Shown: positions 45,350 through 55,002 of the stretch, in pieces
How the letters are laid out: every line of letters begins with the position of its first letter
How positions within the stretch are numbered: the stretch's first letter is position 1
Origin: an uncultured Verrucomicrobiae bacterium
GTDB lineage: Bacteria; Verrucomicrobiota; Verrucomicrobiia; Limisphaerales; AAA164-E04
Length of the DNA: 64,000 nt
Direction: 5' to 3'
NCBI GenBank assembly: GCA_951813855.1
Contig: OX638380.1
Span: 3,426,876 to 3,490,875, forward strand
The notes under the pieces: model-generated
What the model was told of the DNA's origin: nothing
What the model saw: only the letters and a program-made list of their open reading frames with translations
Database searches by the model: none
Program-made: the position numbers and the translations under genes

Positions 45350-46753
45350 TCAGGGAGCGGTGTGTTCCCGGTCCATGATCCCGGCCAGCGTTCGCGCCAG
45401 AGCGGGGTGCTGTTCGGCCAAATTGCGGGTTTCGCCGATATCCTCGGCCAGGTTGTAGAGCTCCACAGGGTTCTCGGGATGGCGAATGAAGTTTCTGCGA
45501 ACCGCTTTCCAGTTGCCCTGCATCACGGCCTTGGTGCCGCCGTATTCGTAGAATTCCCAGTACAGGTGAGGGTGGAGGATTTGAGCCGCCGGCCGGCCGA
45601 GCAGAGTAGGGGCCAGGGAGATCCCGTCGAGGCCCTGAGGCGCCGCGGCCCCGGCCAATTCCGCCATTGTCGGCAGCATGTCCTGAAATCCGGAAATCAA
45701 CCCGCTCTCGATTCCGGCTGGGAATTTCCCGGGCCAGCGGGCGATCAGGGGGACCCGGATGCCGCCTTCGTAGAGATCGCGTTTCATGCCTCTGAGCGGG
45801 CCATTGGAGTCGAAGTAATTCATCTTGTGCCGGCCTTCGCTATGGGGCCCGTTGTCGCTGGTGAAGAAGATCGCCGTCCGTTCGTCCAGGTTCAGTTCCT
45901 GGAGCAGCCGGACGATTTCCCCTACGTGCTCGTCCAGTATCTGGATCATGCGCGCGAAGCCCTTTTCCTGGTTCGGCCAATCCCGGTCGGCGAACTCTCC
46001 CCAATCGGGGACCCGCATGCCGTCGTTGGCGATGCGTCGTTCCCCGCCGCCTTCGTTGTTCGCATGAGGCAGGTTAAGAGCGTAGTACAGGAAAAAGGGT
46101 TGGTTGCGGTTTTTCCGGATGAACTCCAAGGCTTCTTCGAAAATGATTTGCGGCGCGTAATCGACCGCGACTTCGGCGACCCCGCCGCCCGCTTTGCTTA
46201 AGGTTTCCCGGGCCTTCCATTCGGGAAAGAGCCGATTGCCCAACGGGACTTTCCGTCCGTTGCGGATCAAAAATTCCGGATAGAAATTATGGGCGTGGAA
46301 CATGTTCACGTACCCGTAAAACTCGTGAAATCCGTGCCGCCTCGGATTGTTGTCGGGGATGGGGTTGCCTACTCCCCATTTGCCGAAACAGCCGGTGCGG
46401 TAGCCGGCGGTTTGCAGGACGTCGCCGATGGTAGTGTCTTGAGAAGTGAGCAGCCCGGGACCGTTGCTGCGGATCCGCGCATGGCCGGAATGACGGCCGG
46501 TCAGCAAGACGCAACGAGAGGGAGAGCAGACTGTGGAACCGGCGTAATGGCGAGTGAACCGGATGCCTTCGTTCGCCAAGCGGTCCAAATGGGGCGTGCG
46601 GAGCGTTTTCTGACCGTAACAGCCGAGGTCGCCGTAACCGAGATCGTCGGTCAAGATATAGATGATGTTGGGACGGGATTCGGCGGCGGCGAGCCCGGCG
46701 AACGACGCCACGACGAGAACGGCGATTCCCCAGATTAATGCGCTTCGATTCAT
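45350..46753 (-). CDS. Secreted arylsulfatase-type sulfatase (type I, Cys)
   Basis: 467 residues from the ATG at 46751-46753, which starts a signal peptide (MNRSALIWGIAVLVVASFAG). The catalytic N-terminus has RPNIIYILTDDLGYGDLGCYG (metal ligands) and STVCSPSRCVLLTGRHSG, containing the C-x-P-S-R signature whose Cys is turned to formylglycine by a maturase. TSDNGPHSEGRHKMNYF provides further metal and sulfate contacts. Substrate is not predictable from sequence; marine Verrucomicrobia use many such enzymes to desulfate algal polysaccharides. No sulfatase maturase gene lies in the window. It is followed on the same strand by mpl and gatB upstream, with only 23 bases between it and mpl, so it may be transcribed from the gatB-mpl operon. 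Confidence 0.9.
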   Translation of the reverse strand: MNRSALIWGIAVLVVASFAGLAAAESRPNIIYILTDDLGYGDLGCYGQKTLRTPHLDRLANEGIRFTRHYAGSTVCSPSRCVLLTGRHSGHARIRSNGPGLLTSQDTTIGDVLQTAGYRTGCFGKWGVGNPIPDNNPRRHGFHEFYGYVNMFHAHNFYPEFLIRNGRKVPLGNRLFPEWKARETLSKAGGGVAEVAVDYAPQIIFEEALEFIRKNRNQPFFLYYALNLPHANNEGGGERRIANDGMRVPDWGEFADRDWPNQEKGFARMIQILDEHVGEIVRLLQELNLDERTAIFFTSDNGPHSEGRHKMNYFDSNGPLRGMKRDLYEGGIRVPLIARWPGKFPAGIESGLISGFQDMLPTMAELAGAAAPQGLDGISLAPTLLGRPAAQILHPHLYWEFYEYGGTKAVMQGNWKAVRRNFIRHPENPVELYNLAEDIGETRNLAEQHPALARTLAGIMDREHTAP

Positions 46754-46776
46754 GAACGGAAAAGAATCTACGGGAT

Positions 46777-48182
46777 TCAGTTGCGGCTCCGCTCTCGTTC
46801 CTGCAAAGCCTGTTCCAGCTTGCCGTGGAGCCCGTCGAACGATCCGTTGCTGAAAATGCAGACGATATCCTGGGGCTCGGTTCGAGCGGCCAAATGATCC
46901 CGAATCGCGTCGGCAGTTTTCATATATTCGCAATGTTTCCCTTGGGAGCAAATGTCCTGCACCAGTTTTTCTGGATTGAGTTGTTCGGAAACGGGAAGTT
47001 GATCGACCCGATCGATACGGCTGAACAGGACGCAATCGGCCGCCCCAAGCGCCTGCGCCAATTCGTCCTGAAAGATGTTGCGCCGGGTCGTGTTGCTGCG
47101 CGGTTCGAATACGGCCCACAAGCGGCGTCCCGCCCAAGCGGAACGAAGGCCGTCGATTGTTTCGCGAATGGCGGTCGGATGGTGGCCGAAATCGTCCAGG
47201 ATCATGATGTCGTCGACCTCGGCCCTAATTTCCATGCGCCGGCGGATGCCTTGGAACGACGATAAGCCTTGGTTGAGGGTTTCGGGATCGATGCCGCAAT
47301 GCCGGGCGCAGGCGACAACCGCCATGGTGTTGCGGAGATTGAAAGTTCCGATGAGCGGAACCCGGTAGTCAAACCCGTCTAGCCTGAAAGACGTTCCCCG
47401 GTCGTAAGGAGTAATCTCGGTGGCTCGAAGTTGGTTCACTTTGCCGAGTCCGAAAGTCTTGACGGGGCAGTGAGGGGTTTCGAGCATCTCCTGTAGCTCC
47501 GTTTCGTCTCCGTTGGCCAGCAACAGGCCGTTGCGCGGGATCAAATTGATGAACCGTTGGAACGATAGCTTGATGGCGTCCATGCTGTCGAAGATATCGG
47601 CATGGTCGAACTCGAGGTTGTTGACGATCCCGACTTCGGGCAGGTAATGCAGGAATTTGCTGCGTTTGTCGAAGAACGCGGTGTCGTATTCGTCGCCTTC
47701 CATGATGATCCAGTCGCTATCGGTGAACCGGGCGCCGAGCCCGAAATTGTGCGGGACTCCGCCGATCAGGAAACTGGGATTGCGTCCGGCGGCTTCGAAG
47801 ATCCAAGCCATCAGCGAAGCGGTCGTGGTCTTGCCGTGAGTGCCGCTGACGACGATGCAGCGTTTGCCCCGGATGAACACTTCCTTCAGCAACTCCGGAA
47901 GCGAGGTGTAGCGCATTTTCCGTTCCAGCACTGATTCCACTTCGGGGTTCCCTCGGGAGAGCGCGTTGCCGATGACGGTCAAGTCCGGGCCGTGGGCGAG
48001 ATTGCTTTCCGCGTAGGGCGATTGGATGGCGATGTTCTGCGCTTCCAGAAACGTCGACATGGGCGGATAGACGCCTTGATCCGACCCGGTGACCTGAAGG
48101 CCTCGGGCCTTGAGGGCGGCGGCGCAGGAGGCCATGGCGGTTCCGCAAATTCCGGAAAAATGAACGGATCGAACGTTTTCGA

Positions 48183-48186
<4 letters not shown>
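46777..48186 (-). CDS. mpl: UDP-N-acetylmuramate:L-alanyl-gamma-D-glutamyl-meso-diaminopimelate ligase
   Basis: 469 residues; the start ATGA overlaps the gatB stop. Mur-ligase hallmarks: an N-terminal nucleotide-binding domain (VHFSGICGTAMASCAAAL), the ATP loop VVSGTHGKTTTASLMAW, VGIVNNLEFDHADIFDSMDA and NLIPRNGLLLANGDE in the central domain, and AVFEPRSNTTRRNIFQDELA in the C-terminal domain. Mpl ligates recycled tripeptide to UDP-MurNAc in peptidoglycan recycling. The VGIVNNLEFDHAD block and the VFEPRSNTTRRN block distinguish Mpl from MurC. It overlaps gatB in an apparent operon that may also include the sulfatase. Confidence 0.9.
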
Positions 48187-49628
<1,442 letters not shown>

Positions 49629-49884
49629 TTGAATCGAGAGAGTGCGAGCGGGGGCGGCGAAGAGCAAGCCGAAACGGTTAGATTTCCGGTCGGGCCGGAT
49701 CGTTGAAGCACGATTATCGTTGGGGCCGGCCGCTCTGAAGGGATGGCGCCGGGGCAAAACTGGGGCGGTCGGCTCGACTTGGGCGAGAGCGATCTTCGGC
49801 GCCGGCCTGCGCCGGGCGCCCCCATCCGAAAACGAACGGCGGCGGCTTCGACCTGGCAGTGCCGGGTAAGAAATCGAACGCGGG

Positions 49885-50027
49885 CTACCAGAGAGGATTG
49901 GCATCCCGACTGTCGGCCCAGGGTTTGAATCCAGGAGCTCGTCTGACCTCCTGAATTCCCTGAGCCGTTTCCAGATAACGAAGCAACGATTGGCGCCAAG
50001 AAGAGGGTAGTTCCGCTAAGCCTTGCC
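49885..50027 (-). pseudogene. sorB: Detached 3' end of sorB, separated by the IS66 insertion
   Basis: When the IS66 element (50028-51991) and one 8-bp duplication are removed, the sorB frame continues from ...KMERQG into LAELPSSWRQSLLRYLET and on to a TAG at 49885-49887. This adds about 44 residues with a normal cytochrome-type C-terminus. In the present sequence these codons have no start and cannot be translated as part of SorB. Confidence 0.8.
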
Positions 50028-50081
50028 GTAATTGATTAGCGGGTTAAAATGGGGTTTTTTCAAGGAATTTCGAGGTTCGAC

Positions 50082-50109
50082 TTGACTTTTTTTTAAATGA
50101 GGCTATAAT
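50082..50109 (+). promoter_or_regulatory. Likely sigma-70 promoter giving a leaderless transposase mRNA
   Basis: TTGACT at 50082-50087 and a perfect TATAAT at 50104-50109 are 16 bases apart. The ATG of the transposase begins only seven bases after the -10 box, so transcription would start at or next to the start codon and no ribosome-binding site is present. Confidence 0.6.
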
Positions 50110-50116
50110 AGGCAAC

Positions 50117-51676
50117 ATGCCGGGGATTGATCCTCATCGACTGCACGAAGCGGATCCAGCGGAATTGGTTAAGGCTCTTGAGCTTGCGATGCAGCGCGTG
50201 GAGACGCTGGAAGCGGAATCTCAGAAATTGCAGCAACAGAATCAGAAATTACGGAACGTTAATCGGAAATTGCGGCAATTGATCCGAGATTTGCAACAAC
50301 AGATCGGCTCCTGTGGTTGCCAAACTGATCCCGCATCGCTCTCGGCAGATTTCGAGATTGCCGACCAATTGAAACAAGAAAACCAGGATTGGCGGCAACA
50401 ACTGGAAACGTCAGAGAGAGAAAACCATCGTTCGGCTACCCCTTTTTCCAAGGGCAAACGCAAAGAAAACCCCCAAAAGCCCGGTCGCAAACCGGGGCAA
50501 GGAAAGTTTCGCCATAAACCAGCGCCGGAGCCCCAAGAACCGGATGAAATCCAAGAGTTTCAGGCTTCACTGGATACCGATGCCTGTCCGAAGTGCGGGG
50601 CGAAACTTGAGCGACAAGCCTCGGAAACTGCGACGACGATTGATCTGCCCCGACTCATTGGCCGAGTGATCAAATACTTTTCGATTGAGGTTGCGGAGTG
50701 CACGGGATGCGGACACAAGGTCCGGGGCACACATCCTGAATTAGCGAAGGATCAGTTTGGAGCGACGGCTCATCGGATTGGCTCCCGAGTCTATGCTTTG
50801 GCGTTGGCCTTGCATTACGATTCGGGAATGTCATTACGCCAGACGGAGAAGGTGCTCAACGATTATTTCCAGATCCCCGTGACCCAAAGTGCGATCACCC
50901 AGAAGGCTCTGAAGACGGCGGAGCAAGGGAAACTTGGCGAACTGGCTCAGGAAATCAAGGCGGAACTGGCTCAAGCGGATATCATTCACACGGACGATAC
51001 CGGTTGGAAAGTCGGGGGAACCCCCCATTTTTTGATGACGTTTTGCAACGAGAAGGCGATTTATTATCAAATTGAACGGCATCATCGTGCGGCCGAGGTG
51101 GCCCAAGTGATCGATCCTTCGTTTCGGGGAATCATGGTCGTTGACGGTTTTACGAGTTACCAACCTCAGAGCTTTGATTCCGTGCCCCAGCAAAGATGCC
51201 TGGCTCACCGGCAACGAAATTTGACCGATTTGGCCGACCGGAAAGCTGGCAAAGGGAGGTGGTTCGCCAATTATACGAAAGATGTCTTTCGACAAGCCAT
51301 GGAATTGAGGGAGTTGAATCTCGCAGGCCATGGGACCGCGAAGGAATTTCAGACGGCAGTGATCGACTTGAAACAAAAGCTCGATCATCATCTGAGACCA
51401 CGATCCTTGAGTGATCCGGATAATCAAAAGATGCTGAATAGCTTGTGGCTCCAGAATCAAAAGGGCCAGTTGCTTCGATTTCTGGACCATCCCAAGCTTG
51501 AACCGACCAACAATCGAGCCGAACGGGCTCTGCGACCGGGCGTCAAGGCTCGGAAGGTTTCCCAGTGCTCGAAAAATCAGAGAGGGGCTCAGAGTCGGGC
51601 GGCCATCACTAGCGTCACGGCTACCTCTCGCCTGAAAAAGGAGTCGGTTTTGGAGACGTTGGCGTCAGCGCTTTAG
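50117..51676 (+). CDS. tnpC: IS66-family transposase (TnpC), intact
   Basis: 519 residues from the ATG at 50117. A long N-terminal coiled coil (QRVETLEAESQKLQQQNQ) leads to a basic linker (KPGRKPGQGKFRHKP), a zinc ribbon (DACPKCGAKLE, CTGCGHKVRG), and the DDE domain: ADIIHTDDTGWKVGGTPHFL (first Asp), GIMVVDGFTSYQ (second) and EPTNNRAERALRP (Glu in NNxAER). QQRCLAHRQRNLTDL is the usual Cys/His block between the second and third catalytic residues. All catalytic residues are present and the ends of the element are intact, so it is probably active. The remnant at 13466-14623 belongs to a different IS66 subgroup. Confidence 0.95.
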   Translation: MPGIDPHRLHEADPAELVKALELAMQRVETLEAESQKLQQQNQKLRNVNRKLRQLIRDLQQQIGSCGCQTDPASLSADFEIADQLKQENQDWRQQLETSERENHRSATPFSKGKRKENPQKPGRKPGQGKFRHKPAPEPQEPDEIQEFQASLDTDACPKCGAKLERQASETATTIDLPRLIGRVIKYFSIEVAECTGCGHKVRGTHPELAKDQFGATAHRIGSRVYALALALHYDSGMSLRQTEKVLNDYFQIPVTQSAITQKALKTAEQGKLGELAQEIKAELAQADIIHTDDTGWKVGGTPHFLMTFCNEKAIYYQIERHHRAAEVAQVIDPSFRGIMVVDGFTSYQPQSFDSVPQQRCLAHRQRNLTDLADRKAGKGRWFANYTKDVFRQAMELRELNLAGHGTAKEFQTAVIDLKQKLDHHLRPRSLSDPDNQKMLNSLWLQNQKGQLLRFLDHPKLEPTNNRAERALRPGVKARKVSQCSKNQRGAQSRAAITSVTATSRLKKESVLETLASAL

Positions 51677-51979
51677 TTCTCAGTTCGATCACCCTCGGTT
51701 GATACCGGCTCGGGTCTTATCGTGCTTTCAGCATTGGTTTTCCGAAATCATGGAGCTTGGGATTATTCCCGTAATTTTGCTGGAACGGCAATCGAATGCC
51801 ACTCGAAAGCCAACGTTGTTGGTCGAGGATATTTGATCTGAAGCCGCAAGACGATCAACCAAGGACGTCGGATGGAATGAGATCACTCATCTCCTGACAA
51901 AAGCGAAATATGAAATCCTTGATCATGGGAATGCATCCTTTTCGTCAGATCATTTAGTTCAAAATGGCGTTCAAACCCG

Positions 51980-52390
51980 CTAATCAATTACGCCTTGCCT
52001 TTCCATCTTCGTTAGCGTGCTGTCCCATTGCTCGCAGGATTTGCGGGCGTTTTGAATCAGCATTTTCGAATGGCAATTGATGCACAGCACGTTGAGCAAC
52101 AGCCGTCCTCGTTCCCGTTCTTCGTCTTGCGGGTCGTTCGAATGGATCGCTAGGGTGATGAGGGGCGGCGGCGGCTCTCCCTGGAGTCTGCGACTGCCCT
52201 TTTTCCGGTCGGGCAAAGGGGATAAAATCGGATCGGTAAAGGAATATCGGCGAGTCGGCGTGGCGGTGTCGCTCGGATAATCGAATCCGGCCGGCGCTAG
52301 AACATTTTGGGTTTCAGGGAGGGGAATCGGGGTCAGCTGCAGCTCCGGAAGGAAGCAGAACAGCAGCAAATATCCCAAGAGCGGTTTCAT
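51980..52390 (-). CDS. sorB: SorB-type cytochrome c subunit of sulfite dehydrogenase, truncated by IS66
   Basis: 136 residues as it stands. A signal peptide (MKPLLGYLLLFCFLPELQL) exports it. The heme motif CINCH is at about residue 107, followed by a Met (TKMERQG) that could be the second heme ligand. The last three codons (Val-Ile-Asp) and the TAG are supplied by the IS66 terminal repeat. Without the insertion the protein would be about 177 residues. Heme attachment may still work, but the last helix is lost. The start lies three bases after the sorA stop, in the order sorA-sorB, so it would be the electron acceptor of the molybdenum subunit. Whether the truncated protein is stable is unknown. 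Confidence 0.8.
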   Translation of the reverse strand: MKPLLGYLLLFCFLPELQLTPIPLPETQNVLAPAGFDYPSDTATPTRRYSFTDPILSPLPDRKKGSRRLQGEPPPPLITLAIHSNDPQDEERERGRLLLNVLCINCHSKMLIQNARKSCEQWDSTLTKMERQGVID

Positions 52391-52393
52391 GGA

Positions 52394-53623
52394 TTATCCG
52401 GAACGCACCACGATTCGGTGCATGGCGTTGTTAAGATAACCTTTCGGATTCCACCCCGGTACGATCAACGGCTGGGCCCGTCCTCGGGCGTCGGTGGCGC
52501 GAGCCCACACTTCGTAATAACCGGCGGAGGGAAGCGGCACGCTCGCGTTCCATTTTTGCCAGGCGTAAGGATTCGGCGGCGGAAGCAATTGGGTTTTCAG
52601 CCAGGAAGCGCCGAAATCGATACTCAAGTCCACCCGGGCGACTGGCCCGGTACCGCTCCAGGCCTTGCCGCGTAGTTCCAGTAATTCGCCTTCGGGAACG
52701 GTCGTGCCGGTTTGGGGGAAAGTGATCAATGATTTGACCGGCATCACGTCGATAATTTCCATATCTTCTTCGGCGACCTTTTGTCCCGGCGCGACGGGAT
52801 TTCTCGGGACGCGGTAGGAAGAACCGGTCATTTTGGCTCCGTTGTGAACCCGGTCGCGAACCCAGAGGCGCCGCAACCATTTGCCGCTGGTCGAGCCGGG
52901 CCAGCCGGGGCAGACAAGGCGCAACGGAAAACCGTGCGACGGGGGGAGCGGGACGCCGTTCATTTCCCAGACGAGGAGGGTGTGACGGTCCAATGCCTTG
53001 GCGATCGGAACCCCTCGGGAGATGGGATGGCGTTCCGGGTCGCGACTCAGATGGGGGTCTTCTCCGTGCCACGCGAGATACACCGCCGAATTCAGCACTC
53101 CACTGGTGTTAAGAACGTCAGCCAAACGGATTCCCCGGTAACGGGCGCAACCGACCGCTCCCAGCGTCCACTGATTGCCGGAGACTTGCGGATAATAACC
53201 GGCACGGCCGTTGCCGGCGCACTCGATGACGAGTTGCGTTTCGAGAACTTCAAACTCGTTTTGCAGTTCGTTCAGCGTCCACGTTCGAGGTCGGTTCACT
53301 TCGCCGTCCAAGGTCAATCGCCAGTTGCCGAGTTGGTTTAATAGGGCGCGGTCGGGAAAATGCCCGTTGTTGCGGACGAAGTGAAGATGGTTCGGCGTAA
53401 CGTCGTCGTCCAACAGGTGCGCCGGAGTTTCCGCGTTGAACGGGACGTCGCTCAGCAGGGTGAGGAGTTGTTTGGTTCTCGGGATATTCCCCCGGTTGAC
53501 GGCCTCTTGGGCCAAGGCGTAGGGAAAGCCGGTTAACTGCCGGCGGAAGACGATAGGGGCACCCAAGGCCACGGCGAGAGCGCGAAGGAATTGCCTTCTT
53601 TCGGTTTGATTCTCTGCATCCAT
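52394..53623 (-). CDS. sorA: SorA-type molybdenum sulfite dehydrogenase subunit
   Basis: 409 residues from the ATG at 53621-53623; a TTG at 53629 would overlap the gcvH stop. A Tat signal (ERRQFLRALAVALGAP) fits export of a folded cofactor protein. The molybdopterin domain has HFVRNNGHFP, LVIECAGNGRAGYYP with the Cys that ligates molybdenum, SRGVPIAKAL, LVWEMNGVPLPPSHGFPLRL and PGWPGSTSGKWLRRLWV. The C-terminal Ig-like dimerisation domain includes VARVDLSIDFGASW and WNASVPLPSAGYYEVWARAT. The enzyme oxidises sulfite to sulfate and passes electrons to the cytochrome encoded next. It may serve to detoxify sulfite. Confidence 0.85.
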   Translation of the reverse strand: MDAENQTERRQFLRALAVALGAPIVFRRQLTGFPYALAQEAVNRGNIPRTKQLLTLLSDVPFNAETPAHLLDDDVTPNHLHFVRNNGHFPDRALLNQLGNWRLTLDGEVNRPRTWTLNELQNEFEVLETQLVIECAGNGRAGYYPQVSGNQWTLGAVGCARYRGIRLADVLNTSGVLNSAVYLAWHGEDPHLSRDPERHPISRGVPIAKALDRHTLLVWEMNGVPLPPSHGFPLRLVCPGWPGSTSGKWLRRLWVRDRVHNGAKMTGSSYRVPRNPVAPGQKVAEEDMEIIDVMPVKSLITFPQTGTTVPEGELLELRGKAWSGTGPVARVDLSIDFGASWLKTQLLPPPNPYAWQKWNASVPLPSAGYYEVWARATDARGRAQPLIVPGWNPKGYLNNAMHRIVVRSG

Positions 53624-53625
53624 CG

Positions 53626-54045
53626 TCAATTACCGATCGTCGATTTTTGGGGACCGGCTTCGCCATAGTACTGAGTCTGATATTGGGCTGCGGTCAGCAA
53701 TCGGTCAACTTCATCGGGTTGCGACAAGCGCAAGCGGAAAAGCCAACCGTCGCCGTAGGGGTCGCGATTGACGAGTCCCGGTTCTTCGGTGAGCGACAGA
53801 TTAATTTCGACGATTCGGCCCGATACCGGCGAATGAATGTCGGTGGCCGTCTTCACCGATTCGACGACGGTGCAGGGTTCGTCTTGTCGCACTTCCTGAT
53901 CCACTGCCGGTAGCTCGACAAAGACCAGTTCGGAAAGCTCCTCTTGGGCTTGGTGCGTCAAGCCTACGGTTCCCGTGTCGCCTTGGATTCTGATCCACTC
54001 GTGGGAACGAGCGTATCGGAGATCCTCGGGCAGTTCGCCGTTCAT
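53626..54045 (-). CDS. gcvH: Glycine cleavage system H protein
   Basis: 139 residues with the lipoyl domain of GcvH: LRYARSHEWIRIQGDTGTVG, QEELSELVFVELPAVDQEV and CTVVESVKTATDIHSPVSG, in which the Lys of ESVKTATD carries lipoate. The C-terminus (GLVNRDPYGDGWLFRLRL) is typical. The protein carries the aminomethyl group between the P, T and L proteins. No other gcv gene is in the window. It is directly followed by sorA, only two bases after the stop (or overlapping with the TTG start), so gcvH, sorA and sorB are probably one transcript. That combination is unusual, since the pathways are not related. Confidence 0.95.
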   Translation of the reverse strand: MNGELPEDLRYARSHEWIRIQGDTGTVGLTHQAQEELSELVFVELPAVDQEVRQDEPCTVVESVKTATDIHSPVSGRIVEINLSLTEEPGLVNRDPYGDGWLFRLRLSQPDEVDRLLTAAQYQTQYYGEAGPQKSTIGN

Positions 54046-54285
54046 GATTCTCGGTCGGTTGCGTTGGGCGTCAACGGTGACGGGGTGCTTGGAAGGGCCG
54101 GAGACGGAAGGTTGAAGGGGCGCTCATCATCGAAGCGATCCGCCCGGTCAGGTCGGCACCTCGTAACCGAAAAAGAGAATCAGCGAACGGGGGGATCAGG
54201 TCGCATCCGCGAGGCGAATCGGTGGGCCTACGGTAAAACGGTCGCTGCCGTGAAGGGAAGATGCGCAACATGGAACCGGTTGAAT
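54046..54285. other. Intergenic region, nothing recognised
   Basis: About 240 bases between gcvH and the flavin reductase on the same strand. It probably contains the gcvH promoter. No gene was seen. Confidence 0.3.
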
Positions 54286-55002
54286 TCAACCCCACTTTTC
54301 CAGTCGCAACTGTTCCTTGGGCAGTTGCAGTTCTTCCAAAACGAGTTTTTCGGTGGCTTCCACCAACGCAGTGGGCCCGCAAGCGTAGAAGTAGGATTGC
54401 GGCAATTCCACGATATGTTCTCGGATCCAAGCGGCGTCGATGCGTCCGCGCCGGCCGGTCCAAGGGTCGTCGGCGGCTAAGCGGGTGCAGGTTACCAAAA
54501 AACGAAAATGGGGGTTCTCTTTTTCCAGTTCGCGAAACTCGTCTTCGAAAATGATGTCGTTGGTGGTGCGGACGCTGTAGAGCACGGTGATCTTGGTTTT
54601 TCGACCAGTGCGGGTAGCTTCCCGAACGAATCCCCGGTAGGGGGTTACTCCCGAGCCTCCGGCGATGCAGATTAGGTGTTTGTCGTCTTCCAGTACGGGA
54701 AGGAATCGGCCGGTGGGAGGGATGACGAAGAGGGTGTCTCCTTCCTTGGCCCAGTCGACCAAGCGAGTTCCCATTTTTCCTTCCCGCTTTATCGTGACTT
54801 CGAAATGACCTTGGTCCAGGACGCAGGAGGAAAGGGAATAGGCTCGCTTGTAACGGGGCGTGTCAGGCCAATACAGCGTGATAAATTGGCCAGTTTTGAA
54901 CGGTACGTCATAGTCGTCCGGCCATTTCAGGCGAATGGTTTTGGTATCCGGAAGTTCCATCTTCACGGATTCGATCGGCATTTCTTCGATTCTTTTGGGC
55001 AT
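54286..55002 (-). CDS. FAD-dependent ferredoxin/flavodoxin reductase-like oxidoreductase
   Basis: 238 residues. The FAD domain has TGQFITLYWPD, RYKRAYSLSS (FAD-binding R-x-Y-S/T) and FEVTIKREGKMGTRLVDWA. The NAD(P) domain has HLICIAGGSGVTPYRGFVRE (pyridine-nucleotide loop), ITVLYSVRTTNDIIFEDEF and SYFYACGPTALVEAT (C-G-P motif). This is the ferredoxin-NADP reductase superfamily, in the group that also includes reductase subunits of oxygenases. No iron-sulfur domain is fused. A possible partner in the neighbourhood was not identified, although the sulfite dehydrogenase operon lies downstream. The start MPKRIEEMPIESVKM is at 55000-55002; MPIESV is a possible later start. Confidence 0.85.
   Translation of the reverse strand: MPKRIEEMPIESVKMELPDTKTIRLKWPDDYDVPFKTGQFITLYWPDTPRYKRAYSLSSCVLDQGHFEVTIKREGKMGTRLVDWAKEGDTLFVIPPTGRFLPVLEDDKHLICIAGGSGVTPYRGFVREATRTGRKTKITVLYSVRTTNDIIFEDEFRELEKENPHFRFLVTCTRLAADDPWTGRRGRIDAAWIREHIVELPQSYFYACGPTALVEATEKLVLEELQLPKEQLRLEKWG

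Larger units (their letters stand above)
50028..51991 (+). mobile_element. IS66-family insertion sequence (single transposase gene)
   Basis: 1,964 bp with perfect 18-bp terminal inverted repeats (GTAATTGATTAGCGGGTT on the left; exact reverse complement on the right) and an 8-bp target duplication GCCTTGCC at 50020-50027 and 51992-51999. GTAA ends and 8-bp duplications are standard for IS66. Only the TnpC-type transposase is present, without TnpA and TnpB. About 300 bases between the transposase stop and the right end hold no gene. It interrupts sorB. Confidence 0.95.
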
